Shown here: piece by piece, positions 34,220 to 40,370 of the stretch
Position numbering within the stretch: position 1 is the first letter of the stretch
How the letters are laid out: every line of letters begins with the position of its first letter
Source of the DNA: a virus
Length of the DNA: 43,039 nucleotides
IMG/VR virus record: IMGVR_UViG_3300027985_000981
Location: 1-43,039 of that record
Direction: 5' to 3' (one strand)
Notes under the pieces: generated by a model
What the model was told of the DNA's origin: nothing
Database searches by the model: none
Seen by the model: the letters and a program-made list of their open reading frames with translations, nothing else
Position numbers and translations under genes: made by a program

Positions 34220-34309
34220 GGTGTTGATTCCCCGTGTACCTGATCCGGGTGAACATATTGAGCTTGCAAACAATACGCCACCCGAACCAGTACACGAGGA
34301 ACCATCACC
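34220..34309 (-). ncRNA. Long rod-like hairpin in a 153-base gap
   Basis: GGTG (34220-34223), GATTCC (34226-34231), CGTGTAC (34233-34239), CGGGTG (34246-34251) and ATATTG (34255-34260) pair with CAATAC (34271-34276), CACCCG (34279-34284), GTACACG (34290-34296), GGAACC (34298-34303) and CACC (34306-34309). That is a rod of about 29 pairs, counting G-U pairs on the transcribed strand, with a ten-base loop. It separates the KGG-like gene from the gene above. It is large for a terminator and lacks a T-run. A 38-codon reading frame inside (34189-34305) is explained by this structure. Confidence 0.55.
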
Positions 34310-34312
34310 ACA

Positions 34313-34864
34313 TTAGCTCTCAAGGGTAGGATCTTCGATGATATCGTCACCGGTATCCATCATTGGAGCTTCAACAATTTGTTCTTCAGATGCTCTTGTC
34401 TCTGGGATGTCAAAAAGATCTCGATGTTCCGGTGGAACTTTAACCCTAAGCATCAACGGACCAACGACAAGAGTTTGTTTCCTACCCAACCTCCTCACAT
34501 AGAATTTCCAACCATTCCTCTCAAAATTCATACGTCGGATGATGACTGAAAACTGGTATCGTGTCTCGACTTCTTTGGTATACCTTACCTTTTCTCTGTA
34601 AAGCAGGTAGTACTCGTACAGAGTGTCCATGTCGAGATACGCATCATAAAATTCTTTCATTAAAAATGAGTGTCTGATGAAGCTTACCGGTTTATTTTTA
34701 AGATCGTGATGTAAAAATTCATGCTTAAAAAAATACTCAGGAGGCATGAATGTGCGGTTGAGAAAGTCTATAATAATTGAAGCGTCATATCGGAAAACAA
34801 GGTTCTGTTTTTCAACTGAGTCAGTTATTCTTTTTACCCGTTCAGGGTTTTTTGCATGTCTCAT
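34313..34864 (-). CDS. Hypothetical protein of the replication unit
   Basis: This 183-residue protein is rich in aromatic and charged residues (YDASIIIDFLNRTFMPPEYFFKHEFLHHDLKNKPVSFIRHSFLMKEFYDAYLDMDTLYEYYLLYREK). It then has a beta stretch (GWKFYVRRLGRKQTLVVGPLMLRVKVPPEHRDL) and an acidic tail. It is not recognised. It lies directly downstream of the PrimPol and a linker gene, so a replication accessory role is possible. Confidence 0.65.
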   Translation of the reverse strand: MRHAKNPERVKRITDSVEKQNLVFRYDASIIIDFLNRTFMPPEYFFKHEFLHHDLKNKPVSFIRHSFLMKEFYDAYLDMDTLYEYYLLYREKVRYTKEVETRYQFSVIIRRMNFERNGWKFYVRRLGRKQTLVVGPLMLRVKVPPEHRDLFDIPETRASEEQIVEAPMMDTGDDIIEDPTLES

Positions 34865-34866
34865 GA

Positions 34867-35256
34867 TTAATAAAAATTATAGCGGATAAACTTTAACTGT
34901 AGAACCATTGGAGGAACGTGAACTGGGTATATCTCTCCCTCTATTTTAACCACTACGTCATAATCGTTTACGTGTTCAACAACAATAGCGTTTTTTGGAG
35001 CAGACATTTCGTTTGGGTGAACCGTTACATATGAACCAACAGGGAAAAAAGATGCTTTATACCGATCCATACTATTCAATCGAGAGATCAACTCTTTCCT
35101 CATGTCATTAATTTCTCTAGCGGTTTGCCTTACCTTGGTTCCGGTAAGTTTTTTCTCTCCGTTAAGGCCAAGCATTTTTATGTGGGTCTCTTGAATAGCC
35201 TTAACCAAGGTAGCTGTACTGAATCCCTGAAATTTCATGTAGCCGTCGTCGATCAT
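34867..35256 (-). CDS. Hypothetical protein following the PrimPol-helicase
   Basis: This 129-residue protein has a helical N-terminal half (FSTATLVKAIQETHIKMLGLNGEKKLTGTKVRQTAREINDMRKELISRLNSM). A small beta domain follows (FFPVGSYVTVHPNEMSAPKNAIVVEHVNDYDVVVKIEGEIYPVHVPPMVLQLKFI) with a Tudor/SH3-like look. It overlaps the PrimPol stop as ATGA, implying translational coupling. It may be a DNA- or helicase-binding partner. Confidence 0.65.
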   Translation of the reverse strand: MIDDGYMKFQGFSTATLVKAIQETHIKMLGLNGEKKLTGTKVRQTAREINDMRKELISRLNSMDRYKASFFPVGSYVTVHPNEMSAPKNAIVVEHVNDYDVVVKIEGEIYPVHVPPMVLQLKFIRYNFY

Positions 35257-37649
35257 ACTACTGTTCTAAAGTCATAGTCATTTCCATGTTCATCTCTCAT
35301 CGGTCTCACCCCTTGTACCACTCTTTGTGCCTTACTGTTAAATGCAACATTGAGTTTGAACTGTGAATCAAGACTATTGATGTGTCCAAGATCTCTGTAA
35401 AAATTTACGAGTGACTTTGGTTTGTAACCGTACTCGTAGCAAAACTCACGATACTTTTTAAATAGATCTGCGCCAAGGATGTCAAACTTTCCATAGTCAA
35501 CCGGTGCTACTGGTTGGTACTCAGATACAAGCATATCAAGTAATGGTGAGTTCTCCCTTCTGAATGTTTTAAGCATTTGAGAGTTGCGTTCAGTTTCAAC
35601 AAATGATCCTGTCTCGCGTAGATCCTTAAGCCCCTCTATTGCCCAGTTCAATATCCCGGATAGTTCTGTCACAAGTTTTTCCTCAAGATGAATGTCAGGG
35701 TTGTCTATGAATGATCGTACAAAGGGTACGATGATAAACCTTCTAAAAAATCCCGGAGTGCTATCGTTGATGTGAGGCAACTCGTTAACTGAAAAAAGTA
35801 ATTTTGCTGTTGGATAAAATTCAATAGGCTCTGGTCGATACTTTATGTTTGCCTGCATCTTTTCCCCGGAAATGAGAGCCTTGATTATGTTCGACTCAAA
35901 ATAGTTTCCACTGATCTCATCAATGATGTTTAATTTTTTGTTGATGATACCAGTAAGCCCGAACTGTTGATTGAGTACTGTTAGGTTAACGCTAGATGTT
36001 GCAGCTTCTCCGACAATGCGAGTCATGACACGAGTAAACAATGACTTACCGTTACCTCCTGTTCCATATAAGATAAAGGCTTTTGCAAAATGTGTATCTG
36101 CGGTTAACAAATACCCTGCTATCTGACGTAGCAAACGTGCTTGAGTTTGGTCCCCATCACACACTTCAAGTATAAACTTTTTCCAAAGTGGGCAATCCAT
36201 ACCCGGGGCATACTCGATAGGAACTTGCCAAGTGGTTATGTATTCCGGTGTATGCTCGATCAAGGTGTAGTTTCTGATATCCAACAAACCATTTCTAACG
36301 TTAACGATGTAGGGGTTTTGGTTGATTTGATCGTGCGTAAACATTTTACCCGGCAATGATTTGAGACAAGCAATCTTATCGTTAACCGCAGATACTCTCC
36401 TGTAGTCATGCAAACCATCTTTACTCATCTCAGAAAGAAAAAGAGATCTCAACGAATCAGCACTCACAGGTTCATACACACCTCCGAGGTACTGATAAAA
36501 GTCACCTCCTTCTTGGTACCTCAGGTACGGATACCTTTCAGCAATGATCTGTTCGTAAATGTTGTACTTATTTTTCTGTAGCTCTTTGTTGTGGATACGG
36601 GCAGACTTTGTATCCTCAGACAATGCTTTACTTGTTACCTGTGAAAGCTTGATGCGCTCCTCATCGGTTGCCATTGCCTGCATAACCTCGTTGTTATATC
36701 CAAAGTCATAGGTATGTTGATATGCGCTGCGTATTGTTTTGCGGATCTCTCTCAACGATAAACCGTGGAACTCTGTAAAGTGTTCACATGTTTTATCAAA
36801 GGTCCAACCAGACTCACGAGCCGCATATGCAGCAACAAGTAAAGATTTGTTTCTAAGACCTTGCGGGATGGTACCGGGTTCCTTAGAGAAGATCTTTTTA
36901 TAACTAGGTCTATCGAGTAGAGGGTACTTCTCCTCGATCATCTTTTTTACATTCTCATCTATAGGGTTGCCTCCTTGAGCAACCGCCCACTGGTTAGGAG
37001 GTGGATCTTTCAAAAAGAACTCCTGTATCTCAGAAAATTTGTATACGTTATCAGGAGCAAAATGTACAAGCTTAATTTGAAACGGGTTGTCCTTGTCTTT
37101 CTGATGGTACGTTTCGGGGATACGCAAAACTCGGGCTATATCTTTCGCTGCCGGGTCACCATCAAACCTTTTTAAGATCGCTTCCTCAATGTCTCGGTAC
37201 ACAACTCGTATGCGCTGCCTTTGTTCATCGTTTAAGTTCTCAAGATAAACTGGTGCAACTAGATTCCAGTAGACATGAAAACCATTTTTAGTTTCAACAA
37301 TAGCGGTCGGTACGATTCCATCATCGTATAATTCCATTAAGATGTCCTGCTTGTATTGTTTGATTAGTTCCGGTGTACGGTTCATCTTATCCGGGAAATC
37401 TATGTCAGCAAAAAAGGCATTAATGTTTGTAAGGTTTTCATTAACGCGCTTGCCTCCGAAAAAACCATTAACCGTAAAAAAAATACCGTATCCTTTCCCT
37501 TGGTTGTTTAGGTCCAAGATCTCAGAATGGATAACGGGTAGACGTGAATCGTAATCGTGTATGTATGTGTAAACGGTGTTTGGGAATAGACTCAAAAATT
37601 TCTGAGTCTTTGGCGATAGTAATAAATCTTTTTCTTTTAATTCGAGCAT
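35253..37649 (-). CDS. PrimPol-D5 helicase fusion (replication initiator)
   Basis: This 798-residue replication protein is probably the key initiator of the genome. The N-terminal archaeo-eukaryotic primase/PrimPol part has INAFFADIDFP (DxD, Asp82/Asp84), VETKNGFHVYW (His125) and GDPAAKDIARVLRIPETYH. The C-terminal D5/poxvirus-type SF3 helicase has ILYGTGGNGKSLFTRVM (Walker A near residue 530), NIIDEISGNYF (Walker B), AKLLFSVNELPHI and FRRFIIVPF. It should synthesise primers and unwind the template for a host polymerase, since no phage polymerase is seen. Its promoter lies at 37700-37757, with a leader of about 50 bases. Confidence 0.93.
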   Translation of the reverse strand: MLELKEKDLLLSPKTQKFLSLFPNTVYTYIHDYDSRLPVIHSEILDLNNQGKGYGIFFTVNGFFGGKRVNENLTNINAFFADIDFPDKMNRTPELIKQYKQDILMELYDDGIVPTAIVETKNGFHVYWNLVAPVYLENLNDEQRQRIRVVYRDIEEAILKRFDGDPAAKDIARVLRIPETYHQKDKDNPFQIKLVHFAPDNVYKFSEIQEFFLKDPPPNQWAVAQGGNPIDENVKKMIEEKYPLLDRPSYKKIFSKEPGTIPQGLRNKSLLVAAYAARESGWTFDKTCEHFTEFHGLSLREIRKTIRSAYQHTYDFGYNNEVMQAMATDEERIKLSQVTSKALSEDTKSARIHNKELQKNKYNIYEQIIAERYPYLRYQEGGDFYQYLGGVYEPVSADSLRSLFLSEMSKDGLHDYRRVSAVNDKIACLKSLPGKMFTHDQINQNPYIVNVRNGLLDIRNYTLIEHTPEYITTWQVPIEYAPGMDCPLWKKFILEVCDGDQTQARLLRQIAGYLLTADTHFAKAFILYGTGGNGKSLFTRVMTRIVGEAATSSVNLTVLNQQFGLTGIINKKLNIIDEISGNYFESNIIKALISGEKMQANIKYRPEPIEFYPTAKLLFSVNELPHINDSTPGFFRRFIIVPFVRSFIDNPDIHLEEKLVTELSGILNWAIEGLKDLRETGSFVETERNSQMLKTFRRENSPLLDMLVSEYQPVAPVDYGKFDILGADLFKKYREFCYEYGYKPKSLVNFYRDLGHINSLDSQFKLNVAFNSKAQRVVQGVRPMRDEHGNDYDFRTVV

Positions 37650-37699
37650 AGCAAGCTAATATGCTCTGAATACTAGCAAGCAGTAATTCAGATGTTTTG

Positions 37700-37757
37700 A
37701 TTATACCTTGTGTCATTCAGAGGTCAAAAAAATAACTGTGGATAAACTCGGGGATAA
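37700..37757 (-). promoter_or_regulatory. Shared-type promoter of the PrimPol gene with two DnaA-box-like sites
   Basis: On the minus strand TTATCCACA (37737-37745) is a perfect DnaA-box consensus and TTATCCCCG (37749-37757) a second partial box. After nine bases comes TTGACC (37722-37727), then TGACAC (37710-37715), then TATAAT (37700-37705), with a 16-bp spacer. The leader carries two GCTTGCTA direct repeats and a CTGAAT/ATTCAG inverted repeat. This is the best-conserved member of the promoter set. Confidence 0.85.
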
Positions 37758-37765
37758 GTGCAAAA

Positions 37766-38218
37766 CTACTGTTCCACTATTATAGTTACTAAAACTTTTC
37801 TCTTTCCCCACCGGACAGCATCCCCTTTGTTCTCCATCCATATGTCAAAATAGTCACCAGATCGGTACCTACTCAACATACGATCGTTGCAATAATAAGC
37901 TACGTCATTGATGTAGACAACTGTACCAAACTCGTAACGTGTGGGACAGGCTACACCGCCTGTGTGCGTCTGTTCTCCGCTTGCTGTAACATTTTCTGAT
38001 CCGGTATAAGCAGTAACAGTGGCGTATAGACTTTTTTTAGTTGTAGTACGGACCTTTTGTGGTGTTGATTCCTCAACCACCTGTTTTACTTCGGGCACAT
38101 TGCTATAAGAAGCTGTCCGAGCTGTTACCGTTAACGATAAAATTAATATCGTTAAAAACAAAAGCGTAAAACGTACGGTACGTTTGTGGAATATCCTCAC
38201 ATAAAAACCGTACCACAT
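37766..38218 (-). CDS. 3D-domain cell-wall protein with N-terminal membrane anchor
   Basis: This 150-residue protein has an N-terminal hydrophobic helix (FTLLFLTILILSLTVTA, residues about 18-34; signal or anchor). It is followed by a 3D domain, named for its Asp residues: ATVTAYTGSENVTASG, GTVVYINDVAYYCNDRM, GDYFDIWMENKGDAVRWGKRKVLVTI. These domains occur in lytic transglycosylase-like wall enzymes. The ATG at 38218 lies in the loop of a terminator-like hairpin; GTG 38200 may be the true start. It would act in the periplasm or cell wall, at entry or lysis. Confidence 0.8.
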   Translation of the reverse strand: MWYGFYVRIFHKRTVRFTLLFLTILILSLTVTARTASYSNVPEVKQVVEESTPQKVRTTTKKSLYATVTAYTGSENVTASGEQTHTGGVACPTRYEFGTVVYINDVAYYCNDRMLSRYRSGDYFDIWMENKGDAVRWGKRKVLVTIIVEQ

Positions 38219-38229
38219 GGGTACGGTTT
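38205..38229 (-). terminator. Rho-independent terminator overlapping the 3D gene start
   Basis: AAACCGTACC (38205-38214) and GGTACGGTTT (38220-38229) form a ten-bp stem with a five-base loop. On the minus strand it is followed by a T-run (TTTTTAT). It ends the zinc-ribbon gene (38254-38517) and overlaps the 5' end of the 3D gene, so it may act as an attenuator for that gene. Confidence 0.8.
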
Positions 38230-38253
38230 GTCTCGTTCAATATCCACAAGCTG

Positions 38254-38517
38254 TTAAAACGGCGGTTCATCTGTCCAATTCCCCATGTTGAAACCTCCGT
38301 TAGTTTGATAGTTCTCCGGGTCATCACACACTTTGTCGTACATAGTATCTTTTTTGTTATCAGAAATTTTGAAACCACACCCACACTTCCATAGATAGAA
38401 CCGATCAAAATAAACTAATTCATCTCCACATGCCGGACACCGGTCATCTAGTATGTATGACCAGTCAAGGTGTATTCCCCTTTTCTCCGGCGGGGCACCT
38501 GCTTCTTTAAATGACAT
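38254..38517 (-). CDS. Zinc-ribbon protein
   Basis: This 87-residue protein has ILDDRCPACGDELVYFDRFYLWKCGCGFKIS, a CxxC-CxC zinc ribbon of the kind found in many small phage factors. A Gly/Pro/Glu-rich N-terminus and an Asn/Trp-rich C-terminus flank it. Its function is unknown; binding of RNA polymerase or nucleic acid is common for such ribbons. Confidence 0.75.
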   Translation of the reverse strand: MSFKEAGAPPEKRGIHLDWSYILDDRCPACGDELVYFDRFYLWKCGCGFKISDNKKDTMYDKVCDDPENYQTNGGFNMGNWTDEPPF

Positions 38518-38531
38518 AATGTTTTGAAGTT

Positions 38532-38586
38532 AATGGTAGGGCTTATTTTGAGACGCGCCCTAGACGTCTGTACTGCTACTACCATT
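38532..38586 (-). other. Inverted repeat around a gene end
   Basis: AATGGTAG (38532-38539) and CTACCATT (38579-38586) flank a short gap. TAGGGC/GCCCTA (38537-38542 with 38557-38562) and AGACG/CGTCT (38551-38555 with 38565-38569) give competing inner hairpins. It is probably a 3' hairpin of the upstream gene, possibly also a leader for the zinc-ribbon gene. Confidence 0.45.
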
Positions 38587-38764
38587 CACGAGTTGGCCTG
38601 TTCTCTTGTTTCGTACTGAATAGTACGTAACATCTTTCACCACAAAAATATTTGTTGTCTCCGATCCTTCGCGCTCGATCTTTCAACAGATCCTCTTTTT
38701 TGCATCCGAGACAAGTGACAAACTCCTCTGTTTTTTTATGCACCTCTAGCCTTAATCTCTGCAT
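38579..38764 (-). CDS. Small treble-clef zinc protein
   Basis: This 61-residue protein starts at ATG 38764, chosen because GGAGG lies six bases upstream; the longer in-frame start has no such site. EEFVTCLGCKKEDLLKDRARRIGDNKYFCGERCYVLF forms a CxxC...CxxxC treble clef. It overlaps the preceding gene by 29 bases. Its role is unknown. Confidence 0.65.
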   Translation of the reverse strand: MQRLRLEVHKKTEEFVTCLGCKKEDLLKDRARRIGDNKYFCGERCYVLFSTKQENRPTREW

Positions 38765-38963
38765 ATCGTTCCTCCCCGAGTGCAATTTCAAGATGATAAT
38801 CACAAAGTCCGTGACTGTCGTCTCCTGTTGAGGTCGGGCATGGCCCACAACACCCATCTTTGCAAACAAGATCTTTAGGAGTCCGATGTGAGTCGTGACA
38901 CCCGAGGATCTTCCTGCAATCCTCCACACAACACTTGCTCACCATGACCTCTCTTTTTTTCAT
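38736..38963 (-). CDS. Cys-rich zinc-finger protein
   Basis: This 75-residue protein starts at ATG 38963, preceded by AAGGAGG (a strong Shine-Dalgarno four bases before). Cys/His residues (VSKCCVEDCRKILGCHDSHRTPKDLVCKDGCCGPCP...HGLCDYH) suggest two zinc sites, and the region is His-rich. It overlaps the HNH-like gene by 89 bases and the next by 29. It is unknown, but translational coupling is likely. Confidence 0.65.
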   Translation of the reverse strand: MKKREVMVSKCCVEDCRKILGCHDSHRTPKDLVCKDGCCGPCPTSTGDDSHGLCDYHLEIALGEERYAEIKARGA

Positions 38964-39189
38964 GACTCCTCCTTTTAATGACAATGATCTCATATCGCGG
39001 GTCTACCCATATTTGTGACAGTCTCCTTGCTACTTGCCACACTGTAGCGTCTCCGCCAAAAAGAATGTTGAAGGCTCTGTGTTGTACCTTCGTGACTAGG
39101 CTTATGTTGTTCTGAGGGAAATTTGCCGTGCCTCCGTTTGCTTTTGCGAGGCGATGATGCCTCGACTTACTCGTCTTTTTCTTTGGCAT
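38875..39189 (-). CDS. Small HNH-like protein
   Basis: This 104-residue protein has RHHRLAKANGGTANFPQNNISLVTKVQHRAFNILFGG, the His-His, Asn and His spacing of small HNH-like proteins. Residues WVDPRYEIIVIKRRS follow. Whether it retains nuclease activity is unclear because the first Cys pairs of classic HNH are absent. A strong Shine-Dalgarno (AAGGAG) lies seven bases before its ATG and sits in the loop of an inverted repeat (39188-39227) that may hide the start. Confidence 0.7.
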   Translation of the reverse strand: MPKKKTSKSRHHRLAKANGGTANFPQNNISLVTKVQHRAFNILFGGDATVWQVARRLSQIWVDPRYEIIVIKRRSHEKKRGHGEQVLCGGLQEDPRVSRLTSDS

Positions 39190-39227
39190 TAGGTATCTCC
39201 TTTTTAGTAGTATACTCCGTACCTAAT
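39188..39227 (-). promoter_or_regulatory. Hairpin enclosing the start site of the HNH-like gene
   Basis: ATTAGGTA (39188-39195) and TACCTAAT (39220-39227) are perfect complements. The loop holds the Shine-Dalgarno (39197-39202) and one arm overlaps the ATG (39187-39189). It could control translation, for example by melting or by binding a protein. Confidence 0.5.
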
Positions 39228-39235
39228 TTTACCAT

Positions 39236-39266
39236 CACACACTATCGTCTATCTTAAGAGTGTGTG
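39236..39266 (-). terminator. CACACACT/AGTGTGTG inverted repeat
   Basis: CACACACT (39236-39243) and AGTGTGTG (39259-39266) pair with a 15-base loop across the end of the small membrane-protein gene. No T-run follows. It may be a 3' hairpin. Confidence 0.4.
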
Positions 39267-39392
39267 TATAAAAAAGCCGAGCCAATCAAAAAATTTTGAT
39301 GCAAGGTACAGAGTCACCCCGGTACCAATAAGAAGTTTTGTCCCGTGCCAAAAATTGCGCTCGTCATGTCTTGGGTTGTATCCATTTTCCAT
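39249..39392 (-). CDS. Small single-pass membrane protein
   Basis: This 47-residue protein starts at ATG 39392, four bases after the previous stop. A polar N-terminus (MENGYNPRHDERNFWHG) is followed by a transmembrane helix (TKLLIGTGVTLYLASKFFDWL) and a hydrophobic tail. It could be a holin-like or membrane-interacting peptide. Adjacency and composition support it; its function is unknown. Confidence 0.55.
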   Translation of the reverse strand: MENGYNPRHDERNFWHGTKLLIGTGVTLYLASKFFDWLGFFIHTLLR

Positions 39393-39396
39393 ATGT

Positions 39397-39672
39397 TTAG
39401 TTGCGCGTGTTCTCCGGCTGAAGGTGTCTATTAACGATTAAGTTTTCAAGAGACCGAACAGAAAAACTGACTCGGTATAGTTTATTTTTTGGTAGTACTT
39501 TTTTAAGTAGCCCGGCGATACTCTCGGCCCGGTGCATGATCTTGTACACCCCGGCTTGCCCTAGTCCTCGGCGTGTCGTCGTGTATAAAGCTTTGCCAGT
39601 GATCCCAGACCATGAGTAATACGTGATAGTGACCTCGTATAGTATGTGTGGTTGTAGCATGTTTGTTGTCAT
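39397..39672 (-). CDS. Hypothetical small protein
   Basis: This 91-residue protein has an alpha/beta pattern (HILYEVTITYYSWSGITGKALYTTTRRGLGQAGVYKIMHRAESIAGLLKKVLPKNKLYRVSFSVRSLENL) with basic helices. It is not recognised. It follows a GC hairpin (39694-39725) and precedes the small membrane protein. Confidence 0.6.
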   Translation of the reverse strand: MTTNMLQPHILYEVTITYYSWSGITGKALYTTTRRGLGQAGVYKIMHRAESIAGLLKKVLPKNKLYRVSFSVRSLENLIVNRHLQPENTRN

Positions 39673-39693
39673 TGTTTAAATGTTAACTAATAA

Positions 39694-39725
39694 ACCGCAC
39701 ACACCCTTTTTTGAGTGTGTGCGGT
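39694..39725 (-). terminator. ACCGCACACAC hairpin between two genes
   Basis: ACCGCACACAC (39694-39704) and GTGTGTGCGGT (39715-39725) pair perfectly over 11 bp with a ten-base loop. On the minus strand the sequence after it is only TTATTAG, so a weak terminator or mRNA-stabilising hairpin is likely. Confidence 0.55.
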
Positions 39726-39758
39726 TGTGCTTTGCTTTGTAGCGTTGCACGTTCGCGT

Positions 39759-39962
39759 TTATTTGATTGTGTCAATGAGTCGGGATGTGCTGCCGTCTTT
39801 TGCCTCGTAGCTTATTTGTAGGGTGTCCCCTTGATTGTCTACGATGATACGCCCGATGTATTTATTCCCGTGCCGTATGTCGATCTCAACCCATTTTGTG
39901 CCGGTGGTTATATTCTCGCGCTTGCTACTGTTGCCGCGCGTAGTTGTTGCGATCTTGCTCAT
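39759..39962 (-). CDS. Hypothetical small basic protein
   Basis: This 67-residue protein has an Arg/Lys/Ser-rich N-terminus and a beta-rich rest (TKWVEIDIRHGNKYIGRIIVDNQGDTLQISYEAKDG). It overlaps the preceding stop as ATGA. It is not recognised. Confidence 0.6.
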   Translation of the reverse strand: MSKIATTTRGNSSKRENITTGTKWVEIDIRHGNKYIGRIIVDNQGDTLQISYEAKDGSTSRLIDTIK

Positions 39963-40129
39963 ATTTCATCCCTTACAGCGTCAATGACACTGGTACTGAT
40001 AAAGTCGGTACCGTCGTGTAATGTCTCGGCGAGGCTTTGAGCGTTCGATATAACCTCCTCTTTGCTCATGTCCCCGGCGAATACAATGCACTCTATGGTA
40101 ACGGTCCATGTACTTGATTGTTCCCCCAT
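39959..40129 (-). CDS. Hypothetical small protein
   Basis: This 56-residue protein starts at ATG 40129 in the repeated junction TTAAAANTATCTAGTATG. A beta/alpha layout (STWTVTIECIVFAGDMSKEEVISNAQSLAETLHDGTDFISTSVIDAVRDE) resembles small alpha/beta folds. Its stop overlaps the next start as ATGA. It is not recognised. Confidence 0.6.
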   Translation of the reverse strand: MGEQSSTWTVTIECIVFAGDMSKEEVISNAQSLAETLHDGTDFISTSVIDAVRDEI

Positions 40130-40147
40130 ACTAGATATTTTTAACGT
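40127..40147 (-). repeat. Gene-junction repeat, copy A
   Basis: The minus strand reads ACG then TTAAAAATATCTAGTATG, ending at the ATG of the gene 39959-40129. It covers the last codons and stop of the upstream gene and the next start. Only one base differs from copy B at 40350-40370. A shortened form (TCTAGTATG) precedes the gene starting at 42573. Confidence 0.65.
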
Positions 40148-40352
40148 CATCCTTTGATAAACCAAAACCAACAAGCCGCATGTGATCTTTTTCCCGTCTT
40201 GTCATTTTGGGCCACGGTTCAACCCAAAAATGTATATTTGAGCTGTTATCGTCCGGCAGATTGTCTGCCGGTATGCACTTTGTACCTTTTGGAATAACTG
40301 CCGCTTTTCCTATACCGTACACAAATACAATGTTTTTTTTAGTTTTGTGCAT
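40131..40352 (-). CDS. Hypothetical small protein
   Basis: This 73-residue protein has KKNIVFVYGIGKAAVIPKGTKCIPADNLPDDNSSNIHFWVEPWPKMTRREKDHMRLVGFGLSKDDVKNI. A short beta hairpin and C-terminal helix are plausible. It starts in the repeated gene-junction sequence (copy B) and ends in copy A. It is not recognised. Confidence 0.6.
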   Translation of the reverse strand: MHKTKKNIVFVYGIGKAAVIPKGTKCIPADNLPDDNSSNIHFWVEPWPKMTRREKDHMRLVGFGLSKDDVKNI

Positions 40353-40370
40353 ACTAGATACTTTTAACGT
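40350..40370 (-). repeat. Gene-junction repeat, copy B
   Basis: The minus strand reads ACG then TTAAAAGTATCTAGTATG and includes the stop of the gene above and the ATG of the gene below. It differs from copy A by one base. The identical arrangement (VK-S/N-I ending followed by TAGTATG) suggests a duplicated coupling element. Confidence 0.65.

Noticed and set aside
34189-34305. 38-codon minus-strand reading frame with a plausible C-terminus
   Set aside because: It lies almost entirely inside the rod hairpin at 34220-34309, has no Shine-Dalgarno and no recognisable fold; the structure explains the sequence better. Low but not zero chance of being real.
38168-38185. Palindrome AAACGTAC-G-GTACGTTT
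   Set aside because: Lies within the coding part of the 3D gene (Lys-Arg-Thr-Val-Arg-Phe) with no promoter context; noted as chance symmetry.
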